A stretch of 64,000 bases of DNA from Shewanella canadensis (lineage in GTDB: Bacteria; Pseudomonadota; Gammaproteobacteria; Enterobacterales; Shewanellaceae). Every line of letters begins with the position of its first letter. Position 1 is the first letter of the stretch. The notes beneath the pieces were generated by a model that searched no databases, was not told the origin of the DNA, and saw only the letters and a list, made by a program, of their open reading frames with translations. This document shows, piece by piece, positions 21,401 to 29,090 of the stretch. The stretch spans positions 1-64,000 of the forward strand of contig NZ_RXNU01000001.1 in the NCBI RefSeq assembly GCF_003966225.1, in the 5' to 3' direction. The position numbers and the translations under genes are program-made.

Positions 21401-22940
21401 GACTCATAAGTATTTCTCCGATCTTATGGTGGCTAAAGAGGGGCGTTCAGATGAAATTGCACATCTTCTGGATCAAGGCGTGTCATGGACGGGAGAGCGT
21501 GAGTTTGTATGTGCAAACGGTAGTAGCTGTCCGGTATGGCTTAATGTATCGACTATGCTCGGTGGTAAGGGGGATATCACCCATTATGTCGCAGTATTCT
21601 CCGATATCACAGAACGAAAGCGTACAGAAGCGGACCTGCGTCGCCTGGCTAATTATGATGTACTAACGGGACTCCCCAATCGCTCTCTATTTTCTACCCG
21701 TTTAGCTCAATCAATTCATCGTGCCGAACATAGCGGTGAAAAGTTGGCCCTGATCTTCCTCGATCTGGATCGGTTTAAGCATGTTAATGACTCATACGGC
21801 CATAGTATGGGAGATGCACTGCTGGTTGAAGCCGCAAGTAGGCTGCTATCGTGTATCTCAGAGGAGCACACCTTATGCCGCTTTGGTGGTGATGAATTTG
21901 TGCTTCTAATCAGAGACGCCGACAATATTGATAAGATAAATCATGTTTGCACCGAGTTACTGGTACAAATAGAGGCTCCATTTGAGCTATTCGGCCGAGA
22001 ATTTTTTATCTCGACGAGTATTGGTGTCAGTTTATGGCCCGATGATACGAGGCAACCTGAGGTCTTAATTAAAAATGCCGATCAGGCTATGTATCATGCG
22101 AAGGAGGAGGGTAGAGGGAATTTCCAATATTTCTCTTCGGAGCGTAATGCAGAAGCCTTATACCACCTTCGCCTAGAGGGGGAGCTGCGCAAAGCGATTG
22201 AACGCGATGAATTTGAGCTTCATTATCAACCTCAGGTCGATATCCTCAGGGGGGATAAATTAATTGGTATGGAGGCTCTGCTGCGCTGGAGACATCATAA
22301 AGATGGGTTAGTTCGGACGGATGTCTTTATTAAGGTGGCCGAGTCATGTGGATTAATTATAGATATCGATCGCTGGGTGCTACGTCAGGCTTGTGTTCAG
22401 GGGGCGCTCTGGGCCAACTCGTACAATGAAAAGTTTAAGTTATCGGTTAATATCTCTGCCGTTCATTTTCGTCAGCCCGATTTTATCGATGGCGTAAGGT
22501 CTATTCTGGAAGAGACCAAGATCCCCCCATCGGCATTGGGTTTTGAGATCACCGAGGGTGTCTTGATGAAAGAGCTACATATTGCAAAAGATCATCTGAG
22601 AGATCTAAGAGAGCTTGGAATTGATGTGGCTATTGATGACTTTGGTACCGGTTACTCATCGCTTGCTTACCTGCGTCACTTCGATGTCGATACATTAAAG
22701 ATCGATCGCTCTTTCCTCATCGATATCGCGACCAATGAGACCGATCAGGCCATCGCGAGTAGTATCATTGAGCTGGCCAGAAACTTAAAATTGAATGTGG
22801 TGGCCGAAGGTGTGGAAACCAAAGAGCAGCTCGAACAAGTATTTAGCAGGGGTTGTTATGTTATTCAAGGTTATTACTTCTCTAAACCGTTAACGGTAAG
22901 CGATATGGAGTCCTATATGGGGCTACAAAAAACGGAGTGA
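18483..22940 (+). CDS. Membrane sensor with beta-propeller, PAS, GGDEF and EAL domains
   Basis: This is a 1485-residue c-di-GMP signalling protein. A signal peptide (about 1-25, ending AMA) leads into a long periplasmic region with repeated two-component-regulator propeller motifs of the type GFVWLATDEGLYRL and GRLWIGG, then a Y_Y_Y-type domain (about 690-765). One transmembrane helix lies near 772-792. The cytoplasmic part has two PAS-like segments, a GGDEF domain with an intact GGDEF at about residue 1135, and an EAL domain with an intact EAL near 1264 plus the DDFGTGYSS loop. No RXXD inhibitory site is seen before GGDEF. Both catalytic signatures are intact, so it may make and degrade c-di-GMP in response to an unknown periplasmic cue. 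The resemblance is to hybrid BT_3334-type sensors with a diguanylate output. Confidence 0.9.
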   Translation: MQIAYVKKLLFPLLLLLTCQAPAMAGDLVSRVFNEREGLTNSQINDISFDEYGFVWLATDEGLYRLSNSKVRRIDKVEFDLRLSDEYINIVEPLSQKHLLVSNYSDNYLYDILANRFIKFGSDELFPDFKGESIIAQVKRADGSFIFLTREGELLKFSYQQSSLERIIFLPNNADVLWHNLVSLDDGRIMVGTEYELQLRDSKGRRIAVLPWEEKDGLMKWLFKDSKGRVWLSSTNGVYRVDVDNLQINRVKELPYYTTKIAEDNHGDLWISSHIGLIKWRPGSTEHKLFQKQLKESADIDYINDIAIDSTGIIWVGGSGDGLAVLADDPDFLIDKFTMSEPYTISNEMIWAIFAEDENIWLGTDNGLIVIDKNTKQSKTLVPDGIELNDSIYKIDVLGQNHLLLSTTNGLFVVDKRNFTAQRFAQWTQGEYSLEHKVVYTSYNDPSIEGRWWFLTMTGLYFWEPGMLNPQEMPIAGADTKAAKRDLRALFRDESGRLWIGGGGFFGFLDSEGLFHSRIDIFSDEDTDIEVNYIKQVESGVFWLGTSPSGLFEYIPASGRVKALDKEWLIDCSSVFFIHQTDEHRVIGCPYSIIRQEIESENILVIDEDDGLIGDELNDGAYFYDPGYGLYLGTPDGAMAVNIDDLSNRIQRDKVFLEAVSVFYDDDTQIDLIPQVDKVILPGARMISFQVTSLDYLDDTPMTLQYRLRRKGDRSESHYLLLEGQSQLNITGLSSGKYHLDILSQENGIWSKVPHTFEFRVKQFWWQTQWFKGLILFTVLCIGIGVIVYRQRQVKAFKLVNSALVESEDRLRQSLKGSDSELWEWRHDTQMFSLENRGAKRKEDRKNKLLTLNDFPVHRDEKDKVLASWNNMIEGYSDRFDVEYRYRREDKTWGWTRVRGRPVELDPVSGKILRVAGIYADITAQRQLEDDVKLLAQAFGNTSEGVLILDASERIKVSNKAAQTIIGSDARVLTHKYFSDLMVAKEGRSDEIAHLLDQGVSWTGEREFVCANGSSCPVWLNVSTMLGGKGDITHYVAVFSDITERKRTEADLRRLANYDVLTGLPNRSLFSTRLAQSIHRAEHSGEKLALIFLDLDRFKHVNDSYGHSMGDALLVEAASRLLSCISEEHTLCRFGGDEFVLLIRDADNIDKINHVCTELLVQIEAPFELFGREFFISTSIGVSLWPDDTRQPEVLIKNADQAMYHAKEEGRGNFQYFSSERNAEALYHLRLEGELRKAIERDEFELHYQPQVDILRGDKLIGMEALLRWRHHKDGLVRTDVFIKVAESCGLIIDIDRWVLRQACVQGALWANSYNEKFKLSVNISAVHFRQPDFIDGVRSILEETKIPPSALGFEITEGVLMKELHIAKDHLRDLRELGIDVAIDDFGTGYSSLAYLRHFDVDTLKIDRSFLIDIATNETDQAIASSIIELARNLKLNVVAEGVETKEQLEQVFSRGCYVIQGYYFSKPLTVSDMESYMGLQKTE

Positions 22941-23059
22941 CATCATATTCGCTATTTAACACCACTCATTAGTTCTCTGTTTGTGTTTTAACTATGTTAC
23001 GTTTTTTTTGTTAGAATATGCCCGCCTTGTATCAATTAATAATTAAGAACCAATATCCT

Positions 23060-25273
23060 ATGATACGTAATCTAATATTTTTGCTGGTGGTCAGCTTTAT
23101 CACTACTCCCGTCATGGCCGAAGCCAGACCAAAGATAGGTTTGGTGCTCAGTGGTGGTGGGGCGAAGGGGGCGGCTCATATTGGTGTATTGAAGGTGCTT
23201 GAGGAGAATAAAATTCCTGTCGACTATATCGCAGGAACCAGCATAGGCGCTTACGTCGCTGGCATGTATGCCCTTGGATACAGTGCCACTGAGATTGAAA
23301 AGATCATGATGACCGAGTCATGGTCAGAGGGATACTCAGATACGATTCCAAGAGAATCATTGAGCTATCGAAATAAGCAGCAGAGAGACAGATTTAATAT
23401 TCCGGTGAATATGGGATATAGCGACGATGAAATGAAAATGCCTAACGGTCTCTTGCGTGGGCAAACCATGTCTAAACTTCTCCAGCGATCCACGGGCTTA
23501 GTCCATCAATTTGGTCATTTCAATGAGTTAGCTATTCCTTACCGCGCCGTGGCAACGGATCTTGTAACCAGTAAGGCCGTTATTATCAATAATGGCAGTG
23601 TCGTCAAGGCCATGCAGGCTTCGGCTACGGTGCCCGGCGCGCTCCAGCCGGTTGAATATGAAGGTAAGCTTCTCGTCGATGGCGGCATCGCCAATAATAT
23701 GCCTATCGATGTGGTTATGGGGATGGGGGCCGACATCATTATTGCCGTCGATATCGGCTCATCTCTGGTGAAGAAAGAGGAGTTGAATAGTACTGTTGCG
23801 GTACTGAACCAGCTATCGACGATGTTGACGAATGCCAGCTCTGAGAGACAGAAATTGCTTCTTGGTAAAGGTGACATTCTCATTCGTCCAAAAGTCGGTG
23901 GTATGAGTACGACAGATTTTTCAATCATGCCTCAGGCCTACGCCTTGGGTGAATCGGCTGCGCTTGAGCATATTGATTTACTTAAACAGTTGAGTGTCAC
24001 TGAAGCTCAATACGCCAGCTATCAGCAAGGTAAAAAGCTGAAAAGTAAAACCTGGATCAATGAAGTTGACCACCCCTTAATCGATATTGTGTTTAACAAT
24101 GAATCAAAAGTGAGTGAATCTCTGTTAAGAGAGGCCTTCGGGATCAGTCCCGGTGAGGTCGTCACCACAGAGCGGCTCGAGCAAGGCATCGCTAATGTAT
24201 ATGCCCTGGACAAGTTTGAACTTGTCGATGCAGAGTTTGCCGATACAGAACAGGGACGTGTGCTGACCTTAAATACTAAGGCTAAGTCATGGGGCCCCAA
24301 CTATTTTCAACTGGGTTTCAGCTGGGAAGATGATTTCTCTCTGGATTCTGTCGTGTCCTTGGATCTGGCCTATACACTCACCGATATCACTGATACTGGT
24401 GGTGAGTGGCGCAATGAATTAAGACTGGGTTTTGAGAAGTTGATCTCCACCGAGTTTTATCAGCCTCTGGATTATGACCAAGGCTTTTTTAGTCGAGCCA
24501 AATTAGCTTATGAGTCAAAAGATTGGGATTTTTACGAGCAAAACGCTAAAGCATTACAGTTATCTCAGACTCAATATCGGGCGGATATTGGTATTGGGTA
24601 TAACTATGTTAAAGAGGGCATGCTTGAGTTCGGTATTACCGGAGAAAAAGGGTGGTTAGAAAACAAGGCTTTCTTTGAAGAACTCAAATATGAAACCTAT
24701 GGCGCTTACTTCAAGTTTGGTTTCGATGATCTCAACAGTATTAATTTCCCGACTTCCGGTAATCGATTTACGTTAAATCTCTATTACAGAAACGAGTCGG
24801 CGCCCAATCTGTTAGGTCTGGACAATAATGAGAACTCTTTCCAGATAGAAGCGGATTGGCGCGGGGCATTAAGTTTTGGTAATCATGCGGTTGTTGGAAT
24901 AGCTTCATTGGCTACCGTCGATAAAGATGACAGCTTCAGCGTGCATGTGTCAGAGCTTGGTGGCTTCCTGAATCTATCGGGTTATCACAAAAATGCGCTC
25001 GTTGGTGCTCATAAAGTGTTTGGCGCCTTCGTCTATCAGTACGATCTGGGACGAGATGTGTTAGGTATGACAGATTATCCCCTCTACCTGGGTACGAGTA
25101 TCGAGGCGGGTAACGTTTGGGAGTACAGAGATGGGGTGGATCTCGATGATCTTATCTATTCCGGCAGTTTATATTTCGGGACCGATACTTCTATGGGCCC
25201 CGCCGCATTAGGTTTTGGCTGGGCTGATGACGGTGAGAAGACAATATTTATATTTATAGGAAAGAACTGGTAA
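23060..25273 (+). CDS. Patatin-like phospholipase with outer-membrane barrel (PlpD-like)
   Basis: A signal peptide (MIRNLIFLLVVSFITTPVMA) precedes a patatin domain with the oxyanion-hole motif GGGAKG, the serine nucleophile in GTSIGA and the catalytic aspartate in DGG, all at about residues 30-230. A POTRA-like segment follows (about 320-400), and then a C-terminal half of alternating strands ending in aromatic W, consistent with a 16-strand surface-antigen barrel. This order matches PlpD, the type Vd autotransporter lipase of Pseudomonas. I prefer the ATG at 23060 because it gives a clean signal peptide; an ATG 14 codons earlier is the alternative. It would act on phospholipids at or outside the outer membrane. 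Confidence 0.88.
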   Translation: MIRNLIFLLVVSFITTPVMAEARPKIGLVLSGGGAKGAAHIGVLKVLEENKIPVDYIAGTSIGAYVAGMYALGYSATEIEKIMMTESWSEGYSDTIPRESLSYRNKQQRDRFNIPVNMGYSDDEMKMPNGLLRGQTMSKLLQRSTGLVHQFGHFNELAIPYRAVATDLVTSKAVIINNGSVVKAMQASATVPGALQPVEYEGKLLVDGGIANNMPIDVVMGMGADIIIAVDIGSSLVKKEELNSTVAVLNQLSTMLTNASSERQKLLLGKGDILIRPKVGGMSTTDFSIMPQAYALGESAALEHIDLLKQLSVTEAQYASYQQGKKLKSKTWINEVDHPLIDIVFNNESKVSESLLREAFGISPGEVVTTERLEQGIANVYALDKFELVDAEFADTEQGRVLTLNTKAKSWGPNYFQLGFSWEDDFSLDSVVSLDLAYTLTDITDTGGEWRNELRLGFEKLISTEFYQPLDYDQGFFSRAKLAYESKDWDFYEQNAKALQLSQTQYRADIGIGYNYVKEGMLEFGITGEKGWLENKAFFEELKYETYGAYFKFGFDDLNSINFPTSGNRFTLNLYYRNESAPNLLGLDNNENSFQIEADWRGALSFGNHAVVGIASLATVDKDDSFSVHVSELGGFLNLSGYHKNALVGAHKVFGAFVYQYDLGRDVLGMTDYPLYLGTSIEAGNVWEYRDGVDLDDLIYSGSLYFGTDTSMGPAALGFGWADDGEKTIFIFIGKNW

Positions 25274-25289
25274 GCCTGAAGGTTGGCTT

Positions 25290-25655
25290 ATACCAATCGG
25301 TATAAGAAAGTGGTCAACTCCGAGTTATTTTTGGGTGCATAATTCAAGGCGAAAGAGTGAGGGAATGGTCGTCCCTTTTGATCTCATTCAACACAGAAGT
25401 AGGCAGCCAAAAACACTCCTGAAAGGCGAGTTTTAGCACTTGTGATACGGCGTTAACGAGCTTAAACGTAGAGTAACTATGCTCCTCACTCGTTGCGAAC
25501 AACATGGTCTTGTATGTTCCTGACATACTTAAGACATTTCCTCCATCCATGGAGGTCAGATGTCGTGAATGCCCTTTATGCAGGAGCAATAAAGGGCCTT
25601 GCCCCACAAGTGCTAAACTCTCGCTGAGTGACCACACCTTTATACCGATTGGTAT
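25290..25655. mobile_element. MITE-like non-autonomous element
   Basis: A 366-base non-coding segment between the patatin gene and pepO is bounded by inverted repeats. The left end begins ATACCAATCGGTATAA and continues to GTGGTCA; the right end, read on the other strand, begins with the same 16 bases and continues to GTGGTCA. The interior has no real gene (the 108-codon frame on the minus strand is a shadow) and holds a CTCCAT-cc-ATGGAG palindrome at 25541-25554. The organisation is that of a MITE. No transposase is in the window and no clear target duplication is visible. Confidence 0.75.
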
Positions 25656-25779
25656 TAATTCATACAAAGTTACAAAAACTTACTGTAGGCATAAATGGCT
25701 CAGTGGTAGTGTGTCATCGGATAATTTTATAGAAAGCTCCATCATAGGAGACTCTATACATCAAAAGGACAGAACGGGG

Positions 25780-27840
25780 ATGAAAATGAAAAGAGTAAGT
25801 AAACTGGCCGTTGGTATTGCACTTAGCTTAGGTCTTGCTGCCTGTAGCAGTAACGAGCCAACAGTAATAATCGTTCAGGAAGTGGCTAAGGTGTCGGGAG
25901 TCGAACAAGAGAACTTCGATAATGCGGTTCGCCATCAAGATGATTTTTACTACAGCGTAAATGGCCATTGGCTTGCTAATACTCCAATTCCTGCGGATAA
26001 GTCTAACTATGGCGCATTTTCAGTGCTTTATGAGCAGAGCCAAAACGCACTGAAAAAGATTATCGATGAAGCAGCGGCTAAGCAAGATAAAGTTGAGGGC
26101 TCCAGTGAGCAAAAAGTGGGTGATTTCTATGCCAGCTATATGAATACTGATGTCATCGAGAAGCTAGGCATCAGCCCGTTAAGCGATCAGCTTTCCGATA
26201 TCTCTTCGGCAAAGACTCACAAAGATATCGCCGGCTTGATGGGGAGTCTGCTAAATAGTGGTGTACAGATGCCATTTGGCTTCTACGTTAACAACGACGC
26301 TAAAAACTCAAGCCAATATGCGGTCTACCTATATCAGTCTGGTTTAACCCTACCCGATCGTGATTATTACCTGAAAGATGACGAAAAGTTTGTCGCTAAC
26401 AGAGCCGCACTGAATGCCTATGTTGCGGATATTATGGCGCAAGCCGGCAGTCAAGATGCTGAGCGAGTGGCAGCCAGCGTAGCTAAGATTGAGCACTTTA
26501 TCGCACAGAGCCAGTGGAGCCGTGTCGAGTCGCGTGACGCGAATAAGAGCTACAACATGATGGACAGCGCCGAGCTACAGGCTACAGTGAGTGATTTTGA
26601 CTTTGCTCAATTTGCCGCTAATGCCAATATGAGTTCGGTAAAAGAAGCCGTTGTGCGTCAACCTTCCTATTTTGAAAAATTGGGTGCTCAGTTCAATGAG
26701 TTTACTGTGAGCGAGTGGCAGGATTACCTATCTTTCCATCTTGTTGATAGTTACGGGGAATTGTTGAGCAAGAACTTTGTCGATCTTCATTTTGCTTTCC
26801 ATAGCAAAACCTTGATGGGAATTGAAGCGCAGAAGCCACGCTGGAAGAAGGCTGTCGATGCCGCGGATCAGGTCATTGGTGAGCTTGTGGGTAAGGAGTA
26901 TGTGAAACAACACTTCAAGCCAGAGGCAAAAGAGAAGATGGAAGAGCTCATTCAAAATCTGATTAAAGGATTTGAGGTGAGTATCAATGAACTCGAATGG
27001 ATGACGCCCGAAACTAAGATTGCGGCTCAAGAAAAGTTGTCTAAGTTTACCTATAAGATTGGTTATCCTGATAAGTGGAAGGATTACACCGACCTAAGTA
27101 TTAAAGCAGATCAGCTTGTGGGGAATATTCAGCGCTATTCTAAATTCGAATATAAAACCATGCTGAATAAACTAGGTAAGCCTATCGATCGCACTGAGTG
27201 GCATATGACGCCACAAACAGTAAATGCTTACTACAGCCCTGTGATGAACGAGATCGTATTCCCCGCTGCAATTCTTCAGCCTCCCTTCTTTAATATGGAT
27301 GCCGATGATGCGATAAACTACGGTGGTATTGGTGCCGTTATCGGTCATGAGATTAGTCATGGCTTCGATGATCAAGGGGCTAAGTATGACGGCGATGGTA
27401 ACCTGCGCGATTGGTGGACGGATAAAGACCGTGAGGAATTCCAGAAGCGCGGGGCTCAACTGTCTGCACAGTACTCATCTTATGAAGCACTACCTGGCAA
27501 ACACGTCAATGGCGATCTGACCCTCGGTGAGAATATCGGTGACCTAGGTGGTCTGACTGTTGCGGCTCGTTCATATCATTTGAGCCTGAACGGTAAAGAA
27601 TCACCTGTAATTGAAGGTTTAACCGGTGAACAGCGTCTGTTTATTGGTTGGTCGCAAGTATGGCGTCGTAATTATCGTGATGAAGAGCTGGGCCGTCGTC
27701 TGATGACCGACTCTCATTCACCGAGTCACTTCCGCGCCATGGGCACGCCTAGAAACATCCCTGCCTTCTATCAAGCATTCGACTTGAAAGAGGGTGATAA
27801 GATGTTCCTGAGCCCTGAAGATCGCGTTAAGATCTGGTAA
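25780..27840 (+). CDS. pepO: M13-family zinc metallopeptidase, lipoprotein (PepO-like)
   Basis: This is a neprilysin-type zinc oligopeptidase. The start at 25780 gives 686 residues beginning MKMKRVSKLAVG with a lipobox LAAC at about residue 24, so it is probably anchored to a membrane facing the periplasm; a longer upstream frame runs through the MITE and is rejected. The zinc motif HEISH starts at about His523, the third ligand and transition-state residues lie in ENIGDLGG, and NAYY and the substrate-binding NAFW-equivalent region precede it. The family C-terminal CXXW is replaced by VKIW, so the terminal cysteine is absent. AAAAGGA is about 10 bases upstream. A strong terminator follows. 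Confidence 0.93.
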   Translation: MKMKRVSKLAVGIALSLGLAACSSNEPTVIIVQEVAKVSGVEQENFDNAVRHQDDFYYSVNGHWLANTPIPADKSNYGAFSVLYEQSQNALKKIIDEAAAKQDKVEGSSEQKVGDFYASYMNTDVIEKLGISPLSDQLSDISSAKTHKDIAGLMGSLLNSGVQMPFGFYVNNDAKNSSQYAVYLYQSGLTLPDRDYYLKDDEKFVANRAALNAYVADIMAQAGSQDAERVAASVAKIEHFIAQSQWSRVESRDANKSYNMMDSAELQATVSDFDFAQFAANANMSSVKEAVVRQPSYFEKLGAQFNEFTVSEWQDYLSFHLVDSYGELLSKNFVDLHFAFHSKTLMGIEAQKPRWKKAVDAADQVIGELVGKEYVKQHFKPEAKEKMEELIQNLIKGFEVSINELEWMTPETKIAAQEKLSKFTYKIGYPDKWKDYTDLSIKADQLVGNIQRYSKFEYKTMLNKLGKPIDRTEWHMTPQTVNAYYSPVMNEIVFPAAILQPPFFNMDADDAINYGGIGAVIGHEISHGFDDQGAKYDGDGNLRDWWTDKDREEFQKRGAQLSAQYSSYEALPGKHVNGDLTLGENIGDLGGLTVAARSYHLSLNGKESPVIEGLTGEQRLFIGWSQVWRRNYRDEELGRRLMTDSHSPSHFRAMGTPRNIPAFYQAFDLKEGDKMFLSPEDRVKIW

Positions 27841-27905
27841 TAGATCTGCTGCGCATCTCTATTGATACCACTTCGTGACGTTATCTCGATAGAGATCATT
27901 AAAGT

Positions 27906-27932
27906 AAGCCCATCTCTTGAGATGGGCTTTTT
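27906..27932 (+). terminator. pepO terminator
   Basis: An 11-bp inverted repeat (AAGCCCATCTC / GAGATGGGCTT) with a tight loop is followed by a run of T, about 65 bases after the pepO stop. Confidence 0.9.
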
Positions 27933-28009
27933 ATTTCAAACAGACAGAGCTTAGGACAAAAGTCGCGTCCTTTCTCCTGCGCTTTGATCTAGGGCCTAAA
28001 ACCTAAAAC

Positions 28010-28675
28010 CTATATCTTCCCATCTAAATACTCAGGAAGCTTGGTGAGATCGGTTAGCTGCTGATGAGCAATAATCCACTTAGATTCGAGTTGTTGCTCT
28101 GGTGCGGGGATAGCTAAAGTCTGCATGTTTGCCGCTCGGGCGGCGACGAGTCCGTTGAATGAATCTTCGACAGCGATACATTTCGTAGGGGATATGCCCA
28201 ACTCCAGTGCACAGTTTAGGTACACTTCCGGGTGTGGTTTTCCATAGGCTAAGTGCTCGGCCGATTGAGTCGAGTTAAAGTAATGGTTGATATCTAGCTT
28301 GTTTAAAACAGCATCGACGATAGCGTGTGATGAAGAGGTGGCTAAACCGATTTTAAGATTTTTTTCCCGACAGTAATCTAATGCAGAGATCACTCCCGCC
28401 ATGGCAATACCGTCTTTGTGAATATAGCTAACAACCTGATCGACGATCTTCTTGGCCACTTCCCTATTGTCATAATTATCCCAGGGGAAACGTTGATACC
28501 AATAACTCACAACTTGATCGATTCTCAGACCTGTCGTTTGAAGGGTATCGTCAAAACTTATCTCTAATCCCAGCTCTTTCATGGTCTGAAATTCAGCTTT
28601 CTGCCAGGTCGGCTCTGAGTCGATAAGTATGCCATCCATATCGAAAATGATGGCCGATAGTCGTGAAGAGGTCAT
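28010..28675 (-). CDS. hxpB: HAD-family sugar phosphatase (HxpB/YniC-like)
   Basis: This is a cytoplasmic haloacid dehalogenase-fold phosphatase. Motif I is FDMDGILIDSEP (nucleophile Asp and acid/base Asp near residues 11 and 13), motif II is the S in ATSSSHAIV, and motif III/IV is KPHPEVYL followed by AVEDSFNG. The sequence tracks E. coli YniC (HxpB), a hexitol and 2-deoxyglucose-6-phosphate phosphatase, including GLRIDQVVSYWY and the C-terminal PAPE segment. The length (221 residues) fits. The real substrate is inferred only. It is transcribed away from acnB. Confidence 0.85.
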   Translation of the reverse strand: MTSSRLSAIIFDMDGILIDSEPTWQKAEFQTMKELGLEISFDDTLQTTGLRIDQVVSYWYQRFPWDNYDNREVAKKIVDQVVSYIHKDGIAMAGVISALDYCREKNLKIGLATSSSHAIVDAVLNKLDINHYFNSTQSAEHLAYGKPHPEVYLNCALELGISPTKCIAVEDSFNGLVAARAANMQTLAIPAPEQQLESKWIIAHQQLTDLTKLPEYLDGKI

Positions 28676-28952
28676 AGGGCTCCGGTATGTTCAATATAAC
28701 TACGGTGAATAGTACTATCAATTATCATCATTTTCGCATGATATTGGGAGTATTTCTGCTAATAAATTTTATTTTTCACTGCCTTTTTTACCGATTTTGT
28801 TGGTTGAAGGTCTGTTATTAACTATTTGCTTTTAATCGGTTTAATTGTTTTTTAAAACTATTGTCTAATTACATTTTTCATGAGTAACGATTAAATTACA
28901 GTTCCCCCCAAGCAAGCTGGCGGGTTTATCACCTGTTTATGACCCATAAGAG
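28676..28952. other. Intergenic region between divergent hxpB and acnB
   Basis: This AT-rich stretch is expected to hold the hxpB promoter reading leftward and upstream parts of the acnB control region. No gene is seen. Confidence 0.4.
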
Positions 28953-28991
28953 TGTGATCTGATTCAAACTTTTGTAAACCTGTTGTATAAT
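28953..28991 (+). promoter_or_regulatory. Candidate acnB promoter with CRP-like half site
   Basis: TATAAT at 28986-28991 is a perfect -10. Seventeen bases upstream is TTCAAA (28963-28968), a 4/6 match to -35. The stretch TGTGATCTGATTCAAA beginning at 28953 matches the left half of a CRP site and overlaps the -35, as in class II activation. acnB is CRP-controlled in E. coli. The right half-site is poor. Confidence 0.45.
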
Positions 28992-29090
28992 ACCGAGCAG
29001 AAATAAGGGTCGAGCCTGCAGGACTGTGAGCTTCATTTATGAAGACGTGCAGTTTCGTTGTTAGAACGCCAAACAAAGAGGAATGTTGCC

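Noticed and set aside
25344..25667. 107-codon minus-strand frame, and the upstream extension of pepO to 25504
   Set aside because: Both run through the MITE-like element; the pepO extension lacks a ribosome site and would hide the lipoprotein signal peptide.
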